Positions 43,940 through 51,330 of a stretch of 51,330 nt of DNA are shown in pieces. Under the pieces are notes generated by a model. That model did not search any database. It was not told the origin of the DNA and saw nothing but the letters and a program-made list of their open reading frames with translations. The DNA lies in assembly GCA_021778115.1 (NCBI GenBank), contig JAJYCS010000007.1:1-51330 (forward strand), read 5' to 3'. The stretch's first letter is position 1; each line of letters starts with the position of its first letter. The position numbers and the translations under genes were made by a program. Source of the stretch: Deltaproteobacteria bacterium (GTDB taxonomy: Bacteria; Desulfobacterota; Desulfuromonadia; Geobacterales; Pseudopelobacteraceae).

Positions 43940-45559
43940 ATGCACTGGATTGCCCCTTCCGCCAAAGACACCGCCACCGCTACTCTTGAAACCAATCTCT
44001 GGGGCGCAGCCGACCAGTTCCGCGCCAATTCAGGCCTGAAGCCGCAGGAGTATTCCGGCCCGATCCTCGGCCTGATCTTTCTGCGTTTCGCCGAGGTGCG
44101 CTTTACCGCCCAGCACCAGAAGTTCGAAGCGGCCGTCGCTTCGTCACGGCGCGGCAGCCGGGTTGACGAGCCGGCCGCCTATCATGCCGACGGCATCCTC
44201 TACCTTGCCCCCGAGGCGCGCTTCGGCTACCTGCTGACGCTGCCCGAGGGCGACGACATCGGCGCCAGGGTCAACTCCGCCATGCGCCTGATCGAGCAGC
44301 ACAACCCGCAACTCGCCGGCGTCCTCCCCAAAACCTACAACCTCTTCACCGGCACCCTGCTCAAGGAGCTACTGAAGAAGATGTCGGAGATCCCGGCCGA
44401 CATCGACTTCGATGCCTTCGGGCGCATCTACGAATACTTCCTCGGCGCCTTCGCCATGAAGGAAGGTCAGGGCGGCGGCGAGTTCTACACCCCGAGCAGC
44501 ATCGTCAAGCTGCTGACCGAGATCATCGAGCCGTTCCACGGTCGCATCCTCGACCCGGCCTGCGGCTCCGGCGGCATGTTCGTGCAGTCGGCCCGTTTCG
44601 TCGCCGAGCACCAGCAGAACCCGGCCGCCGAGCTGGCCATTTGCGGTGTCGAGAAGACCGACGAGACCGGCCGCCTCTGTCGCCTCAACCTCGCCGTGCA
44701 TGGGCTGGAAGGGGACATCCGCCACGGCGGCAACGTCAACAGCTACTACGACGATCCGCACAGCGCCACCGGCCAGTTCGATTTCTGTCTGGCAAATCCG
44801 CCGTTCAACGTTAATGCCGTGGACAAGGAGCGGCTCAAGGAGATGGTCGGCCCAGGTCGCCGCTTCCCCTTCGGCCTGCCGCGCACTGACAACGCCAACT
44901 ACCTCTGGATTCAGCTCTTCTATTCGGCGCTCGGCGCGCAGGGCCGCGCCGGCTTCGTCATGGCCAATTCCGCCTCCGACGCCCGTGCCAGCGAGCAGGA
45001 GCTGCGCCAGCAGCTGATCGAGGCACGTGGCGTCGACGTCATGGTCGCCGTCGGCCCCAACATGTTCTACACCGTCACGCTCCCCTGCACCCTGTGGTTC
45101 TTCGACAAGGGCAAGGCCAAGACCGAGCGTGCCGACACCGTCCTCTTCATCGACGCCCGCCACATCTACCGCCAGGTCGACCGCGCCCACCGCGACTGGA
45201 CCCCGGCGCAGATCGGCTTCATCGCCAACCTTGTGCGGCTCTACCGGGGCGAGGCGCTCGATTGGACCCTGGGCGGCACAGAGGCCGAGGCCAAGCTCAA
45301 GGAGGTCTTTGGCCCACAGCCGACCTACGCCGACATCCCCGGCCTGTGCAAGGCGGCGACGCTGGCCGAGATCGAGGCCCAGGGCTGGTCGCTTAACCCC
45401 GGCCGCTACGTCGGCGTCGCGCCGGGTGAAGAGGTCAGCGACGAGGAGTTCAAGGAGCAGCTCGAAGCCCTGAACGAGGAACTGGAAGTGCTGAATGCCC
45501 AGGCGAGGGAGCTGGAAACGCTTATTGCTCAAAATGTGGGAGAGATACTGGAAGCATGA
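43940..45559 (+). CDS. hsdM: Type I restriction-modification methyltransferase subunit HsdM
   Basis: Adenine-N6 methyltransferase subunit. The 539-residue protein has an HsdM N-terminal helical domain, then motif [11 protein letters not shown] (Asp205) and motif IV NPPF (from Asn286), which fits N6-adenine methylation. A C-terminal coiled coil ([20 protein letters not shown]) would contact HsdS. GC and codon bias differ from hsdS and the flanking small ORFs. It overlaps dinD by four bases. The Shine-Dalgarno before ATG 43940 is weak. Confidence 0.95.
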   Translation: MHWIAPSAKDTATATLETNLWGAADQFRANSGLKPQEYSGPILGLIFLRFAEVRFTAQHQKFEAAVASSRRGSRVDEPAAYHADGILYLAPEARFGYLLTLPEGDDIGARVNSAMRLIEQHNPQLAGVLPKTYNLFTGTLLKELLKKMSEIPADIDFDAFGRIYEYFLGAFAMKEGQGGGEFYTPSSIVKLLTEIIEPFHGRILDPACGSGGMFVQSARFVAEHQQNPAAELAICGVEKTDETGRLCRLNLAVHGLEGDIRHGGNVNSYYDDPHSATGQFDFCLANPPFNVNAVDKERLKEMVGPGRRFPFGLPRTDNANYLWIQLFYSALGAQGRAGFVMANSASDARASEQELRQQLIEARGVDVMVAVGPNMFYTVTLPCTLWFFDKGKAKTERADTVLFIDARHIYRQVDRAHRDWTPAQIGFIANLVRLYRGEALDWTLGGTEAEAKLKEVFGPQPTYADIPGLCKAATLAEIEAQGWSLNPGRYVGVAPGEEVSDEEFKEQLEALNEELEVLNAQARELETLIAQNVGEILEA

Positions 45560-46404
45560 AAACCGAACCGATTCGCAGTTTGACAGAGAACTTTGAAGCA
45601 CACGCCCAACAGACCGAGGGTGGGGTGGAGTACTGGCTGGCACGCGATCTTCAGCATTTGCTGGGTTACTTCAAGTGGGAGAACTTTGTCAGCGTGGTAA
45701 CCAAGGCGAAGACTGCTTGCGAAGTTTCTGGACACCACGTTCCGGACCATTTTCCTGACGTCAGGAAAATGGTCGACCTCGGCTCCGGCAGTCAGCGTGA
45801 GATCGACGATATCATGCTGACCCGCTACGCCTGCTACCTGATCGCCCAGAACGGAGATCCGCGCAAGCAGGAGATCGCTTTCGCGCAAACCTATTTTGCC
45901 GTTCAGACCCGCCGTGCCGAACTGATCGAGCAGCGTCTGTTGGAGGCAGAACGTGTCACCGCCCGCAAGAAACTCAGCACGACTGAAAAAGAGCTTTCGG
46001 CCGTTATTTACGAGCAGACTGGCGGCAATGAAGATTTCGCAATCATCCGCAGCAAAGGGGATCACGCGCTTTTCGGCAAGACAACACAGGCAATGAAGGC
46101 ACAGTGGAAGGTGCCGGACAACCGTCCCCTGGCCGACTTTGCGCCAACGATCATCCTCAAGGCCAAGGACTTCGCTGCCGAGATCACCATCTTTAACGCC
46201 CGCCTGCACGCCATGAACACCGAGTCGGCAATCTCGCACGAGCACGTCACCAATAATCAGGCCGTGCGCAATACCCTGCTGGAACGCGGTATCCGCCCAG
46301 AGTCGTTGCCCCCTGCCGAAGATCTGAAGAAGGTGGAGCGCCGTTTGACATCTGAAGAAAAGAAGTCGTTGAAGAACCCAGACGGGTTGATGGTCGAGGA
46401 GTGA
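45556..46404 (+). CDS. dinD: DinD-like DNA-damage-inducible protein
   Basis: A 282-residue protein like E. coli DinD, which is SOS-induced and reported to inhibit RecA filaments. The N-terminal region ([15 protein letters not shown], then [16 protein letters not shown]) is of the BRO-N/DinD type, and [23 protein letters not shown] (parts YEQTGGN and [12 protein letters not shown]) is typical. DinD genes are found inside type I restriction loci. No LexA box was noticed; expression probably comes from hsdM, to which it is coupled by a four-base overlap. Confidence 0.9.
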   Translation: MKTEPIRSLTENFEAHAQQTEGGVEYWLARDLQHLLGYFKWENFVSVVTKAKTACEVSGHHVPDHFPDVRKMVDLGSGSQREIDDIMLTRYACYLIAQNGDPRKQEIAFAQTYFAVQTRRAELIEQRLLEAERVTARKKLSTTEKELSAVIYEQTGGNEDFAIIRSKGDHALFGKTTQAMKAQWKVPDNRPLADFAPTIILKAKDFAAEITIFNARLHAMNTESAISHEHVTNNQAVRNTLLERGIRPESLPPAEDLKKVERRLTSEEKKSLKNPDGLMVEE

Positions 46405-46410
46405 ATTGAG

Positions 46411-46551
46411 ATGGTTTCAACCTGTAAGCATAAGTATGACTTGCAAGTTCGCCAAAAAGACGGTGGTTTGACGGGAGTTGTCAACTATTGGTTGATAACT
46501 GCTACCGACGGCAATGTCGTCGCCAATGTGGCGGGGATTCTGGAGGCGTGA
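46411..46551 (+). CDS. Small ORF of 46 residues coupled to hsdS
   Basis: Starts six bases after the dinD stop with GAGGAG well placed before ATG 46411, and its TGA overlaps the hsdS GTG by four bases (GTGA at 46548-46551). It reads MVSTCKHKYDLQVRQKDGGL, then TGVVNYWLITATDG, ending AGILEA. It has no recognisable domain. The tight coupling on both sides supports a real gene, whose product may act with the restriction complex or simply drive hsdS translation. Confidence 0.6.
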   Translation: MVSTCKHKYDLQVRQKDGGLTGVVNYWLITATDGNVVANVAGILEA

Positions 46552-47762
46552 CCAACGTGGCCGGATTCAGCATGCTAACAATTGAGGAGGCCACCGAGCG
46601 TCTCATTGACTATCGAGGCAAGACGCCGCCCAAGACCGACTCCGGCGTTCGCCTCGTCACTGCCAAGGTTGTGAAGGGCGGACAAATTCACGACGAACCG
46701 GCTGAGTACATTGCCGCTGATTTCTACGACGAATGGATGCGGCGCGGCTTACCTCAGAAGCTCGACGTACTTCTAACCACTGAAGCACCTCTCGGCGAGG
46801 TTGCGATTCTCCGCGACGATGCACGCATTGCATTGGCCCAGCGGATTATCCTCCTTCGTGCGAAACCGGGGGTGCTGGACCCGCTCTATCTTTTCTATGC
46901 ACTCCAGTCGGATTTCGGCCAAGGAGAGTTGAATGCAAGAGCATCAGGCACAACCGTTCTCGGAATCAAGCAAAGCGAGCTTCGGAAAGTTCGCATTCCG
47001 GTCTTCCCGCTCCCCGTCCAGCAACGCATCGCGGGTATCCTGTCGGCCTACGACGAACTGATCGAGAACAGCCAGCGGCGCATCAAGATTCTGGAGGCGA
47101 TGGCCCGCGCCCTCTACCGCGAGTGGTTCGTCCACTTCCGCTTCCCCGGCAATGAGTCCGTCCCCCGCGTCCCGTCCCCCCTCGGTGAGATTCCGCAGGG
47201 GTGGGAGGTGAAGAAGCTTGGCGAAGTCTCAACGTGCATCAACCGTGGAATAACACCTCGCTATGACGATGAAGGCGAATCGGTCGTAATCAATCAGAAG
47301 TGTGTACGTGATCAGCGGCTCAGCCTTGAACCTGCGCGCCGGCAATCGAAGGCGATTCCAAGCGACAAGTTTATCTGTTTTGGTGATGTGCTTATCAATT
47401 CAACCGGTGTCGGTACTCTTGGTCGCGTAGCACAGGTTTACGAGAATCTCGAAAAGTGCACAGTCGATACCCATGTAACGATTGCCCGTGCTGCCCGCGG
47501 TATTGATCTTGATTTCTATGGTTGCTGCCTGCTCAGTCTTCAAGAAACCTTTGAGCGCCTCGGAGTCGGGGCAACCGGACAAACCGAACTTGGCAGAGCC
47601 TCCATTTTCGATATTGAACTCGTTGTGCCTCCGGAAAACCTTCAGCGTCAGTTTGGGAAAACGGCGCGAGCAATGCGGGCAGCAGCTGTGACATTCGGAA
47701 AGCAAATCCAAAACCTCCGCTGCACCCGCGACTTGTTGCTGCCACGCCTGCTGTCGGGGTAG
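46548..47762 (+). CDS. hsdS: Type I restriction specificity subunit HsdS
   Basis: Chooses the DNA target for HsdM/HsdR. About 404 residues from GTG 46548; ATG 46572 is an alternative, but the GTG is coupled to the preceding small ORF. Two target-recognition domains (about 10-150 and 220-370) are separated by a conserved central helix (LPVQQRIAGILSAYDELIEN, then LYREWFVHFRFPG) and followed by a C-terminal helix (FGKQIQNLRCTRDLLLPRLLSG). The base composition is lower in GC than in hsdM, as expected for variable recognition domains. Confidence 0.93.
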   Translation: MTNVAGFSMLTIEEATERLIDYRGKTPPKTDSGVRLVTAKVVKGGQIHDEPAEYIAADFYDEWMRRGLPQKLDVLLTTEAPLGEVAILRDDARIALAQRIILLRAKPGVLDPLYLFYALQSDFGQGELNARASGTTVLGIKQSELRKVRIPVFPLPVQQRIAGILSAYDELIENSQRRIKILEAMARALYREWFVHFRFPGNESVPRVPSPLGEIPQGWEVKKLGEVSTCINRGITPRYDDEGESVVINQKCVRDQRLSLEPARRQSKAIPSDKFICFGDVLINSTGVGTLGRVAQVYENLEKCTVDTHVTIARAARGIDLDFYGCCLLSLQETFERLGVGATGQTELGRASIFDIELVVPPENLQRQFGKTARAMRAAAVTFGKQIQNLRCTRDLLLPRLLSG

Positions 47763-47951
47763 ATCGAGGTAGAAGGAGTCGACCATGGCTGATATCATGC
47801 GGCCCTATATTCCTGCTGAATTGCCGTTGACGAATCTCGATTATCGCCTGCTGCTGCCACTGGTCGGGCAGGCCAATGCGGCCTTGGCTCGCTATCCTGA
47901 TTCCGCTCTTTCTATATCAAAAGCGCGCGCTGTCGCAGCCGATGTTTTACC

Positions 47952-47960
47952 TCTCGGAAT
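47952..47960. repeat. Target-site duplication, left copy
   Basis: TCTCGGAAT at 47952-47960 is repeated at 49287-49295, directly outside the two ends of the IS element. Nine bases is within the range for IS4-family elements. Confidence 0.95.
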
Positions 47961-49286
47961 CAGTAGTGTCCCAACGTTTAGCTGAATAAAAACAGTTGGT
48001 TATTGTTTTGTTCTGTTCCGCTTCTGTAATCTGAATCTGTAAGTGCCTGTAACAAGGGCATTCGTTCGAAGATGGTCACGCTCAAGACCTGTAGAATTGT
48101 GTAGAGACTGGCCTCGATCTTGAGCCGTTTTTTCATGATGGCAACGAGCACATAGACCGACACGGCAATCCAGATCTGAGCTTTGACTGCGTTCTCCGAA
48201 GTGCCGTAGAAAGTCTTGATCCGCAGGTTCTGCTTGATCCAGCGGAAAAATAGTTCCACTTGCCAGCGACAGCGGTACAACTCGGCAATGGTCAAGGCTG
48301 GCAGGGTGAAGTTGTTGGTCAGAAACACCAGGGTTCTGTCGTTCTCGGCATCGTGATACTTCACCCGGCGCAGTTTGTCCGGGTAGTCCTTGGCTTGATA
48401 GAAGCCAGTGAGCAGTACCGATTGGTCGCAGAGCAGGCCGGTATCTTTGTCCACAGGATGGGAATAGACCCGCCGGCACTTGAGATTGGATTTGGCCCGG
48501 ATCACAAAGAAGGCTGATGTCTGGGTGATTGTGAACAGGCGCCCGAAGTCCAGGTAACCACGATCCATGACATAGAAGGCTCCCGCTTCCAGCGGCACGA
48601 TATCCAACGTATTCACTTCGTGCAGTTTGCCGTCCGAGATATGGATGAAGGTCGGAATGCTGCCCCGCAGATCCAGCAGGGTATGCAGCTTGATGGCTCC
48701 CTTGGTCGTGCGGAAGTTGGCCCAGGGGAACATGGAGAGGCATAAGTCGATGGTGGTGGCGTCCAGAGCGTAGACGGTATTCTCCAGTTCCAGCCCGAAG
48801 CTTTCGTTCACGTAGAGTTTGCGGGCCGTCTGGATGAGGGAATAGGCCAAATCGGCGTAGATTCGCCAATCGCGGACCTTGTTGGCATTTGCCAGATTGT
48901 TGCGCGAGATCGAAGAGCGAATACCCATGTGATAGAGCTTGCTCTTCTGTGCCCGCAGACAAGACTCGATGTCCCGCAGGCTCTCGCGATAAGTCAACTG
49001 AGCGAAGGCCATGCAGAGATACTGGTCGAGGCAGGAGAACTCCTTGACCTTGAAGTTGCCATTGTAGCGATCGACACACTGATGGAAAACGTGGAGCGGC
49101 AGATGCTCCATTACTTGAGAGAAAACGAGCTTGCCGGTGTACATGGTTCACCTCCCCGCACATTGCTGCGCGAAGATGGCTGAACCTCTGGAAAATTTTC
49201 AAGTCGTTAAACGGCATAATGTCGCTTTCTCGCAGAAATGACGGGCCATTACGGCTCATCAACTATTCAACGTTGGGACACTACTG
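47961..49286 (-). mobile_element. IS4-family insertion sequence (1326 bp)
   Basis: Ends are perfect 18-bp inverted repeats, CAGTAGTGTCCCAACGTT at 47961-47978 and its complement at 49269-49286, flanked by nine-base direct repeats (47952-47960 and 49287-49295). The single transposase gene is on the minus strand. The perfect ends and duplication indicate a recent, probably intact insertion. Confidence 0.95.
47978..49144 (-). CDS. IS4-family transposase
   Basis: A 388-residue DDE transposase. Acidic residues: Asp128 in ALDATTIDL, Asp194 in YVMDRGYLDF, and Glu297 in the YREK signature (Tyr290, Arg293, Glu297, Lys304). A DUF4372-like N-terminal domain (about residues 5-75) precedes it. The GGAGGTG before ATG 49144 is strong. 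The stop overlaps the left inverted repeat by one base. The gene is intact. A long alternative frame over the same DNA is a shadow. Confidence 0.95.
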   Translation of the reverse strand: MYTGKLVFSQVMEHLPLHVFHQCVDRYNGNFKVKEFSCLDQYLCMAFAQLTYRESLRDIESCLRAQKSKLYHMGIRSSISRNNLANANKVRDWRIYADLAYSLIQTARKLYVNESFGLELENTVYALDATTIDLCLSMFPWANFRTTKGAIKLHTLLDLRGSIPTFIHISDGKLHEVNTLDIVPLEAGAFYVMDRGYLDFGRLFTITQTSAFFVIRAKSNLKCRRVYSHPVDKDTGLLCDQSVLLTGFYQAKDYPDKLRRVKYHDAENDRTLVFLTNNFTLPALTIAELYRCRWQVELFFRWIKQNLRIKTFYGTSENAVKAQIWIAVSVYVLVAIMKKRLKIEASLYTILQVLSVTIFERMPLLQALTDSDYRSGTEQNNNQLFLFS

Positions 49287-49724
49287 TCTCGGAATATCTG
49301 GAAAGCCATCGGGAAGAATATTACCAGCGGCTGAAAGCGATCTCGGCCGAGGAGGACTGGAACGGTTGGCTGGCCTTCTTCCTGCGTGCCGTCGCGACGC
49401 AAGCGGTCCAGAACAGCACGCGAGTGACGGCCATCCAGGCCCTCTATGAAGAGATGAAACTTGCCATCCAGATGGCCACGCATTCTCAGTACACGGTGCA
49501 TATCCTGGATGCCATTTTCAGCAAACCGATCTTTCGCTCGTCTGACTTGGCCCAACAACTGTTCAAAGAGTTTGGAGTTCACGAGAAGACAACACCGGGC
49601 CTGTTGCGACAAATGCGGGATGCAGGCATCTTGCGGGAATTGCGGCCCGGTAGCGGCCGGCGACCAGCAACCCTCTGCTTCCCCAGACTGATTAATCTGG
49701 CCGAAGGCCGGGACGTGATCTAAC

Positions 49725-49913
49725 GTGCTAGTGGAGCCTGGAAGAGCTATAAACTTATTTGCGGAGTCTGAATTTTATTTTAAACTCCACAATCAGGGTA
49801 GTGGAGTTTCAACACTCCGCAACCTTCACGCTGAAATTAGTCGCATCAAGCTGACCCGTGAGCTGCTACATCTGCTTTCTGGTCAAGTCGACGTGGAGAT
49901 TTTTGTCTCATGA
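49725..49913 (+). CDS. Small ORF of 62 residues coupled to hsdR
   Basis: A frame from GTG 49725 to TGA 49911-49913, whose stop overlaps the hsdR ATG (ATGA). The product (ending LLHLLSGQVDVEIFVS) shows no known domain, and the DNA holds a nested set of inverted repeats, so the coding reading may be incidental to a regulatory structure. It lies directly after the broken fic gene. No good Shine-Dalgarno precedes the GTG. Confidence 0.4.
   Translation: MLVEPGRAINLFAESEFYFKLHNQGSGVSTLRNLHAEISRIKLTRELLHLLSGQVDVEIFVS
49759..49822. repeat. Nested inverted repeats before hsdR
   Basis: Outer arms TTGCGGAGT (49759-49767) and ACTCCGCAA (49814-49822); inner arms AAACTCCAC (49782-49790) and GTGGAGTTT (49801-49809). 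The halves can also pair differently (GCGGAGT with ACTCCAC, GTGGAGT with ACTCCGC), giving alternative hairpins about 90 bases before the hsdR start. Confidence 0.7.
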
Positions 49914-51330
49914 CCCCTCACCCTTACACCGAAGACCAACTCGTCGAACAGCCCGCCATCGGTCTCTTTGCGGCCATTGGCTGGCAGACGATTTGCGCCC
50001 TGGAGGAGACCTTCGGTGAGGGTGGCACGCTCGGCCGCGAGACCAAGGGCGAGGTGGTGCTGGTGGAGCGCCTGCGCGCAGCGCTGGGCACGTTCAATCG
50101 GACCCTGCCACTGGAAGCGATCAGCAACGCCATCGACGAGCTGATCCGCCATCGTTCAGCCATGAGCCTGGAGGCGGCCAATCGCGAGATCTACCGCCTC
50201 ATCAAAGAGGGGATTCCCGTCTCGGTCCCCGACCGGGAGCACGGCGGGCAGAAGACCGAGCGCCTGCGGGTCGTCGACTGGGAACACCCCGAGAACAACG
50301 ACTTCCTGCTGGTCAGCCAGTTCAGCGTTACCGGCAGCCTCTACACCTGCCGCCCCGACCTCGTCGCCTTCGTCAACGGCCTGCCGTGGGTGGTGATCGA
50401 ACTCAAGAAGCCCGGCGTGCCGGCCCGCAACGCCTTTGACGAGAACCTCACCCACTACAAGCAGCAGATCCCGGCCCTTTTCTGGTACAACGCCCTCCTC
50501 ATCGCCAGCAACGGCACCGACAGCCGCGTCGGCTCCCTCACCGCTGACTGGGGGCGCTTCTTCGAGTGGAAGCGGATCGAGCGCGAGGATGAACCGCGTC
50601 GGGTTTCGCTGGAGGTGATGCTGCGCGGCACCTGCGACCGCACCCGCCTGCTCGACCTGGTCGAAAACTTCACCCTCTTCTCCGAGCACAAGGCCGGGCT
50701 GGTCAAGATCCTCGGCCAGAACCACCAGTACCTCGGCGTCAACAACGCCATCGCCTCGATGCTGGAGGCTCGCCAGATGGGCCACGGGCGCGGCGGGGTC
50801 TTCTGGCAGACGCAAGGCAGTGGCAAGAGCTTCTCGATGGTCTTTTTTGCCCAGAAGATTCTGCGCAAGCTGATCGGCAACTGGACCTTCGTCGTCGTCA
50901 CCGACCGCGTCGAATTGGACGACCAGATCGCCAAGACCTTCAAGGCAGTCGGGGCGGTCTCCGAGAGCGACGGCGACGAGTGCCACGCTTCCAGCGGCGC
51001 CCACCTGCGCGAGCTGCTGCGCGGCAACCATCGCTACGTCTTCACCCTGATCCAGAAGTTCCAGACCCCGGAGCTGCTCTGCGACCGCTCCGACGTGATC
51101 GTGCTGACCGACGAGGCCCACCGCAGCCAGTACGACACCCTGGCGCTGAACATGCGCAGCGCGCTGCCGAAGGCGATGTTCCTCGCCTTCACCGGCACGC
51201 CGCTGATCGCCGGTGAGGAGCGCACCAAGGAAGTCTTTGGCGACTACGTCTCGATCTACGACTTCCAGCAGTCGATCGAGGACGGCGCCACCGTGCCGCT
51301 CTTCTACGAGAACCGTACCCCCCGAGCTGC
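49910..51330 (+). CDS. hsdR: Type I restriction subunit HsdR (3' end outside window)
   Basis: The DNA-cleaving motor subunit; 473 codons are seen and the frame is open at the right edge. N-terminal nuclease domain with the catalytic Asp150 and ELK (164-166) in PDLVAFVNGLPWVVIELKKP. The SF2 helicase begins with Walker A TQGSGKS (301-307) and the DEAH box (401-404, TDEAHRSQYD), then FTGTPLIAGEE. ATG 49910 overlaps the previous small ORF. The window ends in the second half of the first motor domain. Confidence 0.96.
   Translation, partial: MTPHPYTEDQLVEQPAIGLFAAIGWQTICALEETFGEGGTLGRETKGEVVLVERLRAALGTFNRTLPLEAISNAIDELIRHRSAMSLEAANREIYRLIKEGIPVSVPDREHGGQKTERLRVVDWEHPENNDFLLVSQFSVTGSLYTCRPDLVAFVNGLPWVVIELKKPGVPARNAFDENLTHYKQQIPALFWYNALLIASNGTDSRVGSLTADWGRFFEWKRIEREDEPRRVSLEVMLRGTCDRTRLLDLVENFTLFSEHKAGLVKILGQNHQYLGVNNAIASMLEARQMGHGRGGVFWQTQGSGKSFSMVFFAQKILRKLIGNWTFVVVTDRVELDDQIAKTFKAVGAVSESDGDECHASSGAHLRELLRGNHRYVFTLIQKFQTPELLCDRSDVIVLTDEAHRSQYDTLALNMRSALPKAMFLAFTGTPLIAGEERTKEVFGDYVSIYDFQQSIEDGATVPLFYENRTPRA

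Larger units (their letters stand above)
47785..49723 (+). pseudogene. fic family gene broken by internal deletion and IS insertion
   Basis: Fic proteins transfer AMP to target proteins. The 5' part (MRPYIPAELPLTNLDYRLLL and VGQANAALAR, to about 47890) is a normal Fic N-terminus. Directly after it the DNA continues in another frame as ILIPLFLYQKRALSQPMFYLSEY, which is the region after the Fic active site; so about 200 codons including the HPFxDGNGR motif are missing. The IS then splits this part at 47961, and the rest resumes at 49287 (SEYLESHREEYYQRLKAISA) to the stop at 49721-49723. Removing the IS and one target copy (1335 bp, divisible by 3) restores the C-terminal frame but not the deletion junction. 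AAGGAG precedes ATG 47809-equivalent start 47785. Confidence 0.85.

Noticed and set aside
44369-45643. A 424-codon minus-strand frame opposite hsdM
   Set aside because: It lies antisense to hsdM, whose motifs are intact; its Leu/Gly/Asp-rich translation shows no domain.
48000-49262. A 420-codon minus-strand frame over the IS element
   Set aside because: It is a different frame of the transposase gene; only the 388-residue frame has the D, D, E and YREK residues.

Overview
The window reads as a chromosomal segment of a GC-rich anaerobe close to Geobacter/Trichlorobacter/Pelobacter (Desulfuromonadales). This rests on the gene content: two trpB genes around trpF, an anaerobic (cobalt-early) cobalamin operon, a c-haem-sensing histidine kinase, large chemoreceptors inside metabolic operons, an LptD gene joined to folC/accD/trpA, and a butyryl-CoA-type beta-oxidation cluster. 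The assignment is inference from content, not a taxonomic match.

Layout. 1-3.4 kb: a GGDEF-EAL c-di-GMP protein, a SAM methyltransferase and divergent queC. 3.5-6 kb: cydAB (cytochrome bd oxidase) with its own promoter and a 14-bp palindrome in the leader. 6-7.1 kb: a TumE/TumA-type toxin-antitoxin pair and a decayed second toxin copy. 7.1-9 kb: mgtC-like gene and pta. 9-17.5 kb, all minus strand: cbiX-cbiC-(AEC permease)-cbiD, then ribH-nusB-hom-trpB2-trpF-trpB closed by a strong terminator. 17.6-19.3 kb: a chemoreceptor, then a REP-like inverted pair. 19.6-29.4 kb, minus strand: a second chemoreceptor heading trpA-accD-folC-lptD-radical SAM-hemW. 29.5-34.1 kb: lytic transglycosylase lipoprotein, Rrf2 regulator, tatC, rnr. 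34.4-37.5 kb, plus strand: haem-binding histidine kinase, single-domain response regulator and receiver-kinase, with overlapping ends. 37.6-38.3 kb: a dyad-rich regulatory region, two related membrane proteins of about 50 residues, and a terminator. 38.4-43.7 kb: acyl-CoA dehydrogenase, enoyl-CoA hydratase, 3-hydroxyacyl-CoA dehydrogenase, thiolase and a Cys-rich protein, divergent from a MerR-family regulator with LiuR-like operator dyads between them. 43.9-51.3 kb: a type I restriction-modification island, hsdM-dinD-small ORF-hsdS-fic(broken)-small ORF-hsdR (hsdR runs off the right edge).

The fic gene in the island has been hit twice: an out-of-frame internal deletion that removed the catalytic part, and an IS4-family insertion with 18-bp terminal inverted repeats and a 9-bp target duplication.

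The best candidates for undescribed biology are the tandem pair of roughly 50-residue single-span membrane proteins at 37883-38250 with their own control region, the 46-residue ORF coupled to hsdS, the leaderless tumE transcript predicted from the promoter position, and the AEC permease embedded in the cobalamin operon. No tRNA, rRNA or CRISPR array was seen.
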